From Saprospiraceae bacterium (lineage in GTDB: Bacteria > Bacteroidota > Bacteroidia > Chitinophagales > Saprospiraceae), in the NCBI GenBank assembly GCA_022841345.1, contig JALHRR010000039.1:1-42956 (forward strand): DNA of 42,956 nt. The letters are read 5' to 3'. The notes beneath the pieces were generated by a model. That model saw only the letters and a program-made list of their open reading frames with translations, searched no databases and was not told the origin of the DNA. Below, piece by piece: positions 9,317 to 18,128 of the stretch. The position numbers were made by a program, and so were the translations under genes. Within the stretch, counting starts at the first letter, position 1; every line of letters begins with the position of its first letter.

Positions 9317-12300
9317 TTATTTTGATTTGACAAATCGTTTTCTCAGTGTGGATTCGCCTTCAATTATTTCGAAAATATAGACACCCGGAGGTAGGCTGGA
9401 AATACTAATATGCTGAGGTGCTCCACCGGATTTAATCCCGTTGATTTTTGCCTGACTCATAAGCAATCCCTGCATATTGTAAATGCTCATCACCCGTGCA
9501 GTTTCAGATTCGGAATCATAAATGAATGTCAGTTGATTTTCCATCACAGGATTGGGGAATATTTTTAACGATAATTCACCAACAAACGTAAGTTGCGCGA
9601 TCCCTGCTGAGGAAACTGTTCCGTCCAGATCTACTCCACTCAATCGATAATAATTCCTTCCTGTAAAAGGTTTTTCATCATAAAAATGGTAGAGAAGATC
9701 ACCTGATTTCCCGGAATTATTTGCCACTAAAGTTCCCAACGCTGAAAAATGCAAGGCATCCGGACTGCGCTCGAGGAGATAATAATCCAGATCAATTTCT
9801 TCTGATACTTCCCATTTTAATAATCCTCGTGTTCCTTCCTTAAGGGCATCGAAACTTAAAAAATTCACAGATAATGGAGCCTGAATGATGACATTTCTCT
9901 CATTGATACTAACTTTTCCACAGAATCCACCCTGACCATTGACCACATAATCAGAGATAAATGCTGCATAATTAATAGGTATGAGTGGCAGCGTACTGCT
10001 ATTGGAATACGACAATCCTGTAATGATATAGGTTCCTCCAGGCAGGGAACTCAGATCAGGATTGGCACTGATTAATATCACATTACCGAGCAAGGCATCT
10101 CTCACTATGAAAGTGTAACTGAATCCGGCGCCGGGGTTGAGTGGTCCGGAAATCAGAGCACCACCAGGAGGTGCTGAAGAAACAGATATTGTGTAAGCAG
10201 CAGGGAGAGCAGGAGTACCGCTTGAAAAGGAACTAATGATCATAACATATTTTATGCCTGCTGTCAGATTTGCAGTAACATTGGAGGATAAAGTGGAAGG
10301 ACCTCCATCCGTTGTAGCGCTTGAAGCAATAAAGTTTTCACACACAGTTCCCAGATTAAAACTAGTTTGATATATGTTCGTTACCAGTCCAAAAACACTA
10401 CTTCTATTGATTGTATAATTCCCTGTTACACTTACATAAAAAGGAATGGTATCCAGTCTTACAATATTCCCGTTAAAATTCACACAACCCATAGTTACTG
10501 AACTATACACCACAACCGAACTTAAAATATCTGTACCTGTAACACTTCCCATAATGGGTGTTAATACCTGGCCATATACAGGAGCCATCCCCAAATTACT
10601 TAATTCAGGAGAACCTTCATCAGCAATTAGCTGAGTAGAGGGTGAAATACTTCCGCCTACTGCCAAACACCCCGAACTGATGGTGATTAATCCATCATTT
10701 ACATTATAAAAAATGCCATTACTGCATCTGATTAATATTCTTCCGCTGGTAGTTTCAATATTTGGGACCAGTATAGTTTGAGCGCCATCATTAGGAGTGT
10801 TACTTAAAAGTACAGTGCTAAAAGTAGTACCAGCATCATCCGAGAATAAAATATCAACATTGCCACAATTAACCGGCGAAGAAGCTGATCCTGCCACATC
10901 CCAGGTGACTTCAAATGTATTGCTGCCATTAAAATTTAAAGTAATGGGTCCCATAGGGGCCGTGACTTGAAAAGGGCCGGAACCGGTAGTATTAATGGCT
11001 ACATCTGCTTCATCCGTGCAACCATAAATAGCAGCATTATCTCTGACTGTCACTCTGAAATTCATAGTTCTGGCCACAGTTGGCAACACTTCATATGGGT
11101 TATCTACCCCATTTACTACATTGTCAAAAGCCGGAAAATATCTGAGCGTATTTGTTGTAGGTGGGCGTGAGCGGAAATTGGGGCCACTTGTAGCAGTCGG
11201 CGAAGGAGGAGTTCCAATTCCTGCAGGTGCAAGATCTATTTGTTCCCAGGTATATGTCAGGGTGTTACCTTCTGGATCAGAACCCGATGCAGTAAGAAAA
11301 AAAGGTGTTCCATTTGGAATGGAATATGAACTAAGCGGTACGGTAACATTTGGTGCATTATTGCCGCCACTAACTGTCCCACAAGTGCTTCCGACTCCGG
11401 AGGTAACGTAGGTGGACATCATGGCCATTGAGGTAGTGTGAAAATAGTTGTCGGAATTATTCTGATATGAATTGGGAGCACAAATTCCACCATATGCCAT
11501 CAAAGTAGATCCACCCCCGGGTTCATAGGCACCTAACAGGTCCAAAGGTCCGGAACATCCACCATTATTCGCAGAGAAGGAGTGCCTTGCGCTCAACATG
11601 TGACCAACCTCATGATTTACAAGCGTTTCGAAAACAAAGCCTGTTGGTACATTCATCCCTGTTGCTCCCCCGCCTTTGTTTGCTCCACAAGCTGCAGGCC
11701 TATAAGCTAAACCGCCATTCCATCCTGCATGAAAGACATGGCCGATATCATAATTTCCCACACCAATATTAGCATTAAGTGCAGTTGTATTGGCATTCAG
11801 CAGAACGATATCCAAAGAAGCAGTGTTATATGGATCCGTACCTGCATCCGGAAAAATAATAGTTAAGTTTGACACAAGCGTGAGTCTAATTTCCACATCC
11901 CGTTCAAATACCACATTCATATTACTGACAGTCGCTGCTATAAATGCCAGCGCATTTGCCTGACTACCGGCCCATGCAGTGTATTCTCCTGTTGCTGCTA
12001 CTGCAAAACGATAAGTCCTCAATTGGCAATCTCCATAACGGGAATTTCCATGCTGATGATCCGTGTCTATTTCATCATCACCATGCTCTGTCAAGCATTG
12101 AAAATCCAAAGGCGTAGTTATTTTATTGCTTTGATACAAATAATGAAGGTTATCTGCTGACTGTGTTCTAAAAGGTTGAATATAGGTTATAAAGCCCTCT
12201 TCCATATAAGAAATATGAACTCCCATATGTGACATCAGGAGGCGCCCCTTATTGGAAGGAATATCCTCAGAAATGAGAATAAACGATTGAATGAAAGGGA

Positions 12301-12628
12301 ATTGTGCAGCAGTTTCCTTGGATAATAATTCAGTTTTTAATACCCGGAACCACTTTGCATTTCCTTCCTGATCAGGAATATTCAATCTTTTAAACATACG
12401 CTGAGCATCCATGGAATTTTCGTCAGGCGTATTATAAAGAAATGCTTTCAGGGAGATAACATCCCATGTAATGATTTCAAAATTATCTGCAGGTATTTCC
12501 TTCAACTGCTGTTCATCAACTGAATTACGGCTTTGAATATTCCAAAATTGCTCAGTCTGAGTAAGGCCGAAAAAAGGAAATAACAGGGATAGGAATATCA
12601 AAAAGGGAGTTAATGTCCTACTTCTCAT
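9317..12628 (-). CDS. Secreted reprolysin-like zinc metalloprotease with T9SS sorting domain
   Basis: This 1103-residue protein is probably a secreted or cell-surface protease. Seen: a signal peptide at residues 1-23 ending GLTQ, a propeptide-like region to about 200, and a metzincin catalytic domain with the zinc site HEVGHMLSARH: ligands His339, His343 and His349, catalytic Glu340. Further on is an Ig/PKD-like segment (about 430-545, GSDPEGNTLTYTWEQ), more beta-rich repeats, and a C-terminal type A sorting domain from about residue 1030 (LKIFPNPVMENQLTF through PPGVYIFEI, ending in the basic KRFVKSK). That domain is the known export signal for the type IX secretion system of Bacteroidota. 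No T9SS component is in the window. Protease function is secure by motif; the substrate is unknown. Confidence 0.9.
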   Translation of the reverse strand: MRSRTLTPFLIFLSLLFPFFGLTQTEQFWNIQSRNSVDEQQLKEIPADNFEIITWDVISLKAFLYNTPDENSMDAQRMFKRLNIPDQEGNAKWFRVLKTELLSKETAAQFPFIQSFILISEDIPSNKGRLLMSHMGVHISYMEEGFITYIQPFRTQSADNLHYLYQSNKITTPLDFQCLTEHGDDEIDTDHQHGNSRYGDCQLRTYRFAVAATGEYTAWAGSQANALAFIAATVSNMNVVFERDVEIRLTLVSNLTIIFPDAGTDPYNTASLDIVLLNANTTALNANIGVGNYDIGHVFHAGWNGGLAYRPAACGANKGGGATGMNVPTGFVFETLVNHEVGHMLSARHSFSANNGGCSGPLDLLGAYEPGGGSTLMAYGGICAPNSYQNNSDNYFHTTSMAMMSTYVTSGVGSTCGTVSGGNNAPNVTVPLSSYSIPNGTPFFLTASGSDPEGNTLTYTWEQIDLAPAGIGTPPSPTATSGPNFRSRPPTTNTLRYFPAFDNVVNGVDNPYEVLPTVARTMNFRVTVRDNAAIYGCTDEADVAINTTGSGPFQVTAPMGPITLNFNGSNTFEVTWDVAGSASSPVNCGNVDILFSDDAGTTFSTVLLSNTPNDGAQTILVPNIETTSGRILIRCSNGIFYNVNDGLITISSGCLAVGGSISPSTQLIADEGSPELSNLGMAPVYGQVLTPIMGSVTGTDILSSVVVYSSVTMGCVNFNGNIVRLDTIPFYVSVTGNYTINRSSVFGLVTNIYQTSFNLGTVCENFIASSATTDGGPSTLSSNVTANLTAGIKYVMIISSFSSGTPALPAAYTISVSSAPPGGALISGPLNPGAGFSYTFIVRDALLGNVILISANPDLSSLPGGTYIITGLSYSNSSTLPLIPINYAAFISDYVVNGQGGFCGKVSINERNVIIQAPLSVNFLSFDALKEGTRGLLKWEVSEEIDLDYYLLERSPDALHFSALGTLVANNSGKSGDLLYHFYDEKPFTGRNYYRLSGVDLDGTVSSAGIAQLTFVGELSLKIFPNPVMENQLTFIYDSESETARVMSIYNMQGLLMSQAKINGIKSGGAPQHISISSLPPGVYIFEIIEGESTLRKRFVKSK

Positions 12629-12831
12629 GGTTTATGGAGTTTTAAGGCTGCTTGTGCAGGTATGCATTTATTAGATACTAGATTCTTACAACATTAGTTT
12701 GTAAAATATTAATTTAAATTGTTTCAGTTCGAAAATAACCTGATCTAAAAGATGAAGTGATTACGTAATTAAACTATCAGCTTGTGAACAAACAATTATA
12801 AAATATCAGACAGTACACCTACAATACTTAA

Positions 12832-12863
12832 TTTGGCGTTTTAATATTTTTATTGTATATTTA
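12832..12863 (+). promoter_or_regulatory. Candidate promoter of the ArsC-fold gene
   Basis: TTTG at 12832-12835 is followed after 20 bases by TATATTTA at 12856-12863, close to the Bacteroidota -33/-7 pattern. Transcription would start near 12870, which excludes the first in-frame ATG at 12869 and supports a start at 12899 or 12911. Confidence 0.55.
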
Positions 12864-12910
12864 ATTTAATGTACAGCTCATTGCTAATATTTTATATTAT
12901 GAGAACTCAC

Positions 12911-13270
12911 ATGCGCGAAATATTAATTTATTACAATCCTGACTCCAGAAGTGACAGAATGACAATTGTTTACGCTCAAAGTGTGGTAGGTCATGTTACT
13001 CCATATCCTTTTGGTAAAACGCCTTCCACTCCTACCAGCTGGCAACATATCCTCAATGCGTTGGACATGCATCCTAAGGAATTATTGAATAAAGCACATC
13101 CCTTTTATCAGGCTAATATCCGTGGGCGGGAATTTGATGATGAAGGCTGGTTAAATATCATCCGCTTCAATCCACAATTAATCAAGGCACCCATAGCTAT
13201 GAGAGGAAACAGAGCAGTGTTGTGTTGTACTCCAACTGATATCTACAAGTTGGTGGAAGTATATGCCTGA
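12911..13270 (+). CDS. ArsC/Spx-fold protein lacking the catalytic cysteine
   Basis: From the ATG at 12911 the protein has 119 residues (in-frame ATGs also at 12869 and 12899). It resembles the thioredoxin-fold ArsC family: ILIYYNPDSRSDR at the start, HPKELLNK in the middle, and NPQLIKAPIAM then RAVLCCTPTD near the end. Known ArsC enzymes have NPxC at residue 12 and conserved arginines for the arsenate intermediate. Here the position of Cys12 is Ser12, LIxRPI has become LIKAPI, and the final Arg of the LCRP motif is missing. I infer that it is not an arsenate reductase; it may be a binding or regulatory protein as Spx is. It stands alone between the protease and a crotonase gene, with its own promoter-like sequence. 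A 9-bp inverted repeat overlaps its stop codon. Confidence 0.7.
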   Translation: MREILIYYNPDSRSDRMTIVYAQSVVGHVTPYPFGKTPSTPTSWQHILNALDMHPKELLNKAHPFYQANIRGREFDDEGWLNIIRFNPQLIKAPIAMRGNRAVLCCTPTDIYKLVEVYA

Positions 13271-13349
13271 ATAAGAGATTTTGAAGTCTCTCTATCTTAT
13301 TCATGTGATTGATATCATTATGCACCCCTCTTACTTGAAATGATTTTCT

Positions 13350-13357
13350 TAGCTTTG
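13350..13357 (+). promoter_or_regulatory. Candidate -7 box of the crotonase gene
   Basis: TAGCTTTG fits TAnnTTTG exactly and lies 20 bases before the ATG at 13378, giving a very short leader. No TTG box at the usual spacing was found. Confidence 0.4.
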
Positions 13358-13377
13358 ATTCCTGTAAACAAAGTAAT

Positions 13378-14145
13378 ATGGAACATCAATCAAATGGATA
13401 TGTAGGGACTCACATTCAAGGTGGAATTGCTACAATCGAATTTTATCATCCGGCAGGAAACTCCTTACCTGCTGACCTTTTGGCTACCTTAACATCAGAA
13501 ATACTTATTTCCGGTAAAGATCCTGTCATCAGTCTGATTGTAATCAGAAGTTCAGGAGACCGGGCTTTTTGTGCAGGAGCAAGTTTTGAAGAATTAATGG
13601 CTGTAAACACCCCGCAGAATGGCATGAAATTCTTTTCAGGCTTTGCAGGAGTCATCAATGCTATCCGTACCTGCGGAAAACTGGTAATTGCCCGAATACA
13701 GGGAAAAGCTGTAGGAGGTGGTGTAGGCATCGCAGCAGCAGCTGATATCTGTTTTGCCACACAACACGCTTCAGTAAGATTAAGTGAATTAGCCGTTGGT
13801 ATTGGACCATTTGTCATTGGACCTGCAGTCTCCAGGAAAATAGGTGTTTCTTCTTATTCATATATGAGCCTCACACCAGATGAATGGCAATCTGCGCAAT
13901 GGGCAATGGAACGTGGATTATATCATGCTGTTTTAGACGATATTCCTGCTCTGGACAATCACATACAAACTTTCACACAAAACCTCTTAGCTTATAATCC
14001 ACAAGCACTCCATCAAATGAAAAACATTTTCTGGGAAGGAACAGAACATTGGGATACTTTACTGTTGGAGCGTGCAGAGATAAGTGGTCAGCTGGTATTG
14101 TCAGATTTTACCAGAAGTGCAATTGATCAGTTTAAGAAGAAATGA
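13378..14145 (+). CDS. Enoyl-CoA hydratase/isomerase family protein
   Basis: The 255-residue crotonase-fold protein probably acts on an acyl-CoA in fatty-acid or branched-chain amino-acid breakdown. Seen: the oxyanion-hole segments SSGDRAFCAGASFEEL (about 60-75) and GKAVGGGVGIAAAADI (about 108-124), then VRLSELAVGIGPFVIGP. Compared with classical hydratases (two Glu residues 20 apart, as in the fusion protein at 5434), the first Glu position is Gly117 and the second is kept as Glu137. One-glutamate members include methylglutaconyl-CoA hydratase and isomerases, so the exact reaction is open. It is transcribed alone. The E1 dehydrogenase nearby would fit branched-chain catabolism, but the genes are not in one operon. 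Confidence 0.85.
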   Translation: MEHQSNGYVGTHIQGGIATIEFYHPAGNSLPADLLATLTSEILISGKDPVISLIVIRSSGDRAFCAGASFEELMAVNTPQNGMKFFSGFAGVINAIRTCGKLVIARIQGKAVGGGVGIAAAADICFATQHASVRLSELAVGIGPFVIGPAVSRKIGVSSYSYMSLTPDEWQSAQWAMERGLYHAVLDDIPALDNHIQTFTQNLLAYNPQALHQMKNIFWEGTEHWDTLLLERAEISGQLVLSDFTRSAIDQFKKK

Positions 14146-14184
14146 CCTGGTATGACAACTAATGCCGGGGATTTGCTTGTAGCG

Positions 14185-14301
14185 AGGTGATGTCTTGCTT
14201 CACCTGCGGCTTGCAAGGTGATGTTTTTTCAGGGGACAAGCCCAGAAAAAGTGATGTCTTACAACTTTTTTCAGCTTCGCTTCAAAAGTTGTAAGGTGAT
14301 G
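14185..14301 (+). repeat. Hairpin array with AGGTGATG separators
   Basis: AGGTGATG or near copies occur at 14185, 14216, 14250 (AGTGATG) and 14294. Between them are inverted repeats, the best being CTTACAACTTTT at 14258-14269 with AAAAGTTGTAAG at 14284-14295, a perfect 12-bp stem. The same arrangement is seen at 40812-40998 and, with AGGTGACG on the minus strand, at 35419-35481. There is no gene in 14146-14573. Confidence 0.7.
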
Positions 14302-14344
14302 GCTGGCGCTAAAAAGAGCGGGCAAAACCTTAACCCTTTAACGC

Positions 14345-14466
14345 CAGTCTGTCTTTTAACTCAAATGTAAGCGCTGAGATTTCCATATTCAACAATATGA
14401 TCGGGTAGCTACCCGAATACTTTCTTCTCCAAGCCAGGTTATTAGACAGACTGACGCTTCAGCGCT
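14345..14466. other. Interleaved inverted repeats, possible structured element
   Basis: CAGTCTGTCT (14345) pairs with AGACAGACTG (14444), and AGCGCTGA (14370) pairs with TCAGCGCT (14459); the two pairings interleave. Inside are CATATT/AATATG (14384-14399) and a perfect palindrome TCGGGTAGCTACCCGA (14401-14416). It could be a structured RNA or a DNA element. Nothing resembling a known riboswitch was recognised. Confidence 0.5.
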
Positions 14467-14473
14467 TTAACGA

Positions 14474-14573
14474 GGCTGTTTACCCGCTGTTCAATTGGCT
14501 GTTTGATTGGGCTGTTCCACTTCACTAATTCACCAATTCACCAATTCACCAATTGGCTGTTCCAATTCACCAA
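14474..14573 (-). repeat. TTGGTGAA / AACAGCC short repeats after the porin stop
   Basis: On the minus strand, immediately after the porin stop, comes TTGGTGAATTGGAACAGCC, then further TTGGTGAA copies, then AACAGCC again at 14510, 14497 and 14474. It is low-complexity 3'-flanking sequence with no gene. Confidence 0.8.
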
Positions 14574-15809
14574 TTATATCCCAAACTCTACCTGCGTCAT
14601 CACAACCCATCTGTCTCTGTCACTTCTCATTGAAATCAGGGTATTCCGATCGTAATATTTGCCAATATTCAACTGAACTTTGATCCTGTGTTTATTAACA
14701 TAGTAAGTACCACCAAGCAAGTATTCTTCTCTTTCCGGATGCCAGTCTATTACCCGGTTTGCAGGTTTTATACTTGCAAATCGAAGTGCGAGTTCAAAAT
14801 TATTTTTGAATAAATAACTGAGCTGAGAATTAAATCCTGTCCCCTCCAAAATAATCTGCGCAGGAGTATTCGTTTCCTGATCCAAAATAAAGGGATTGGA
14901 AGATGTTCTGTCAATCCATTCAGCTGCCAATGCCCATCCTCTGTATTTGAAAAAAAACTCGGCAATAAAAGTAGTCAAATCTCTGTTTTCCCGAAGAGCG
15001 GAACCAAGTTGACCGCTGACTCTGCTTGCCTTGTTATTGAATGAAATGGTCGATGCCAGTGAAATTTTTGGTGTTTCTTCCCGTTCCAGATCTCCTTCAG
15101 AAAAATCCCCATTATCCTTAAATGGACCAAAGGGTAAAAACTCAAGTCTGCCTGTATAAGCAAGACCATTATTGATAGGTGATGCATTTCTGCCATCTCC
15201 GGAAGTCAGGGCTAATTTTGTCCTCCATTGCGCCCGACCTGTATGGAAGCTGTAATAAGAAAACAAACCAAAATCCCTGTCAATATTGAAACTAGCATTA
15301 ACAATCGATCTGTCCGTAAACTGAAGATTGCCGGAAGAATTTACTCTCTGCCTGTTGCCGGGTAATTTGCTTTGGCCAAAGCCGATGTAGAAGTTGTTTG
15401 AGAAATTGTAGTACAAAATGGCATCTCTGATGATTTGAGCAATTGTTCCGGATTCCAAATCCTGATCAGCTCTTGAAAAAGACAATTGAAAATAATATTG
15501 CAGCTTTTTATTCACTACAAATCCATCAAAACGCAACCGCATTCTCCGCACTCTTGCTTCAAATGATTCAACCTTCAGAGGCTCATTTGAAACTGTTGTA
15601 AAACCCAAACGATTTTGCATCCTGAACCTCAAATTCAGCAAAAATTTATCATCCTTTTTAATACTTATTCCATCCTGCACATCAATCAATGCTCTTTCAT
15701 CAGATTCTACCTGAGCCTGAGATTGAAAGCTTACGAAAAACATCAATAAAACTTTGATGGCTAAAGCATTACGCAAGTTATAGACTTTGGAAAGAAATAA
15801 CTTTTTCAA
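14574..15809 (-). CDS. Outer-membrane porin, OprO/OprP-like family
   Basis: The 411-residue protein is a predicted beta-barrel porin. Seen: a long signal peptide (about 33 residues, ending FQSQAQ), then SIKKDDKFLLNLRFRMQNR, RRMRLRFDGFVVNKKLQYYFQLSFS and YYNFSNNFYIGFGQSKLP, the alternating strands typical of the phosphate-selective porin O/P family, and a C-terminus ending in a phenylalanine-containing strand (VMTQVEFGI). The start codon is TTG: an in-frame stop lies five codons upstream with no ATG between, and the next internal ATG would cut the signal peptide. Known family members pass phosphate, pyrophosphate or other anions; the substrate here cannot be read from sequence. It is divergent from the E1 dehydrogenase gene, with 192 bases between. 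Confidence 0.82.
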   Translation of the reverse strand: MKKLFLSKVYNLRNALAIKVLLMFFVSFQSQAQVESDERALIDVQDGISIKKDDKFLLNLRFRMQNRLGFTTVSNEPLKVESFEARVRRMRLRFDGFVVNKKLQYYFQLSFSRADQDLESGTIAQIIRDAILYYNFSNNFYIGFGQSKLPGNRQRVNSSGNLQFTDRSIVNASFNIDRDFGLFSYYSFHTGRAQWRTKLALTSGDGRNASPINNGLAYTGRLEFLPFGPFKDNGDFSEGDLEREETPKISLASTISFNNKASRVSGQLGSALRENRDLTTFIAEFFFKYRGWALAAEWIDRTSSNPFILDQETNTPAQIILEGTGFNSQLSYLFKNNFELALRFASIKPANRVIDWHPEREEYLLGGTYYVNKHRIKVQLNIGKYYDRNTLISMRSDRDRWVVMTQVEFGI

Positions 15810-15906
15810 TTTGAAGCAATGTTATGGTAAAGAATAATTTGAAAAACAGCTTGAAAAGCGATTTGTAAAACAGGCGAAAGGTATTTTTTATTCCTGAGAA
15901 TAAAGA

Positions 15907-15914
15907 TACTTTTG
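15907..15914 (+). promoter_or_regulatory. Candidate -7 box of the E1 dehydrogenase gene
   Basis: TACTTTTG matches TAnnTTTG and lies 87 bases before the ATG at 16002. There is no clear TTG at the expected spacing, so this is tentative. Confidence 0.35.
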
Positions 15915-16001
15915 TGCAATTCGAAGCCGATGATGCATACTATTTTGTGCCATCAGGCTTACTGTTACCAGCTGAAGTGATTTTTCATCAAACCGTTATT
16001 A

Positions 16002-18074
16002 ATGCCATCTACTACTGTGAAAAAGGACAAGGAAATTTTGCTTAAAGCATTTCGGCATATGTGTACGGCAAAAACTCTGACCGAACAGTATGAACAAAAT
16101 TTCAAGTTGGTCTCCAAATACGTTCATGCTACATCCCGCGGTCATGAAGCGATTCAGATAGCTTGTGGCATGCAGCTCAAACCCCAGGACTACCTATCCG
16201 CATATTATCGGGATGATGCAATGATGCTGGCTATTGGTATGCAACCATATGATTTGATGCTGCAACTGATGGCTAAAAGAGATGATCCTTTTTCGGGGGG
16301 AAGATCTTATTATTGCCATCCAAGCTTAAAAGAGGACGACAAACCCAAGATTCCACATCAATCCTCAGCAACCGGAATGCAGGCGATTCCGGCTACAGGT
16401 ATAGCAATGGGATTTAAATATCGCCGCGAGCATGGAATGGATCAGGACATGGCCTCAGAGAATCCTCTGGTAGTCTGTTCATTAGGAGATGCTTCTGTTA
16501 CGGAAGGTGAAGTAGCTGAGGCCTTTCAAATGGCAGTCCTGAGGAAATTACCCATCATTTACCTGGTTCAGGACAACGGCTGGGACATCTCTGCTACTGC
16601 AGAAGAAACCAGAGTAGCCGATGCAGCCACTTATGCTTTAGGTTTCCCGGGCCTTCATACACGAAGAGTGGATGGTACGGATTTTAATGCTTGCATGGAT
16701 ACGATTTCTGAAGTATTCTCCATGGTACGGGAAGGATCCGGACCATTTTTGATCCATGCTTCCGTTCCACTATTGAACCATCACACATCAGGTGTGCGAA
16801 AAGAGTGGTACAGACATGACCTTGATGAGCATAAGGAGAGAGACCCATACCCTTTAATGGTGAATGAGTTGCTGGATGCAGGTTTTTCCGGCTCTGATAT
16901 TTCTGAAATCGAAAAAGAAATTTGGCAAATTGTTGAGCAGGATCTGGAAAAAGCAAGAATGGCAGAAGACCCGCGACCGGAGGATTTATTCACCCATGAT
17001 TTTGCGCCAACTCCTGTCACAGAAGAAAAAGGTATCCGTAGCCCAGAGGGAAAAGAAGAAACCGTCATGGTGGATTGTGCATTATTTGCCATCCAGGAAT
17101 TAATGGCAAAGCATCCTGAATGTCTGTTATATGGACAGGATGTAGGCCGAAGATTGGGAGGAGTATTTAGAGAAGCTGCCACCCTGGCCCAGAAATTTGG
17201 TGATCACCGGGTATTTAATACACCCATTCAGGAGGCATTTATAGTGGGCAGTACTGTCGGAATGTCCGCAGTGGGCCTGAAACCAATCGTTGAGGTTCAA
17301 TTTGCCGATTACATCTGGCCGGGTCTCAATCAATTATTCACCGAAGTGAGCCGTTCCTGTTATCTGACTAATGGTAAATGGCCGGTGAGCATGATATTGA
17401 GAGTGCCGATCGGAGCGTATGGCAGCGGCGGTCCTTATCATTCTTCCAGTGTAGAGACAGTCCTTACAAATATTAGGGGAATCAAGGTAGTGTATCCCAG
17501 CAATGGCGCTGATCTCAAAGGGCTCTTCAAAGCCGCTTTTTATGATCCTAATCCAGTTGTCATCCTGGAGCACAAAGGCTTGTACTGGTCCAAGGTCAAA
17601 GGCACGGAAGCTGCCAGGACGGTTGAGCCGTCCGAAGACTATATTGTGCCATTCGGCGTGGGAAAAATGGCATTGGTCGCTAAAAATGAAAATCAGACAA
17701 ACGGGAAATCAGTATTGATCGTCTCCTACGGGATGGGAATTCACTGGTCGCTGAACGCAGCGAAGTCATTTCCGGGCCGGGTAAGTATTTTGGACCTAAG
17801 AACATTATATCCACTGGATATAGAGATGGTTTTTGAAGAAGTTAAAAAGCATCATCGCTGCCTGATTGTCACAGAAGAGCCTGTTAATAATAGTTTTGCC
17901 CAAAGTCTGGCTGCGAGAATTCAGGAAAATTGTTTTGAATATCTGGATGCTCCGGTGATAACAATCGGTTCTGAAAACATGCCGGCGATTCCCCTGAATG
18001 AGACCTTGGAGAAAACTATGATATTGTCGGCGGAAAAAGTGGAGGCTGAGATTCGACGAGTCCTGCTTTATTAA
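16002..18074 (+). CDS. Thiamine-diphosphate 2-oxoacid dehydrogenase E1, fused alpha and beta subunits
   Basis: The 690-residue protein joins the E1-alpha and E1-beta chains of a pyruvate/branched-chain 2-oxoacid dehydrogenase in one polypeptide. The reaction is decarboxylation of the 2-oxoacid and transfer of the acyl group to lipoyl-E2. Seen: the ThDP motif running from Gly162-Asp163 (GDASVTEGE) to Asn192 (YLVQDN) in the alpha half, and the beta half from about residue 350 with LYGQDVGRRLGGVF, FNTPIQEAFIVG (the cofactor-activating Glu) and VRVPIG-like VPIGAYGSGGPYHS. Fused E1 proteins are common in Bacteroidota and usually annotated as branched-chain or 2-oxoisovalerate dehydrogenase. No E2 or E3 gene is adjacent, so substrate choice (branched-chain or pyruvate) is not settled. 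Confidence 0.9.
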   Translation: MPSTTVKKDKEILLKAFRHMCTAKTLTEQYEQNFKLVSKYVHATSRGHEAIQIACGMQLKPQDYLSAYYRDDAMMLAIGMQPYDLMLQLMAKRDDPFSGGRSYYCHPSLKEDDKPKIPHQSSATGMQAIPATGIAMGFKYRREHGMDQDMASENPLVVCSLGDASVTEGEVAEAFQMAVLRKLPIIYLVQDNGWDISATAEETRVADAATYALGFPGLHTRRVDGTDFNACMDTISEVFSMVREGSGPFLIHASVPLLNHHTSGVRKEWYRHDLDEHKERDPYPLMVNELLDAGFSGSDISEIEKEIWQIVEQDLEKARMAEDPRPEDLFTHDFAPTPVTEEKGIRSPEGKEETVMVDCALFAIQELMAKHPECLLYGQDVGRRLGGVFREAATLAQKFGDHRVFNTPIQEAFIVGSTVGMSAVGLKPIVEVQFADYIWPGLNQLFTEVSRSCYLTNGKWPVSMILRVPIGAYGSGGPYHSSSVETVLTNIRGIKVVYPSNGADLKGLFKAAFYDPNPVVILEHKGLYWSKVKGTEAARTVEPSEDYIVPFGVGKMALVAKNENQTNGKSVLIVSYGMGIHWSLNAAKSFPGRVSILDLRTLYPLDIEMVFEEVKKHHRCLIVTEEPVNNSFAQSLAARIQENCFEYLDAPVITIGSENMPAIPLNETLEKTMILSAEKVEAEIRRVLLY

Positions 18075-18128
18075 ATTGAAAACATATTTTTATTAATAAA
18101 CCCATTATCTAATTTTAATTTTTACACT

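Noticed and set aside
13268-13303. Terminator after the ArsC-fold gene
   Set aside because: TGAATAAGA/TCTTATTCA makes a 9-bp stem overlapping the stop codon, but the loop is 18 bases and no T run follows.
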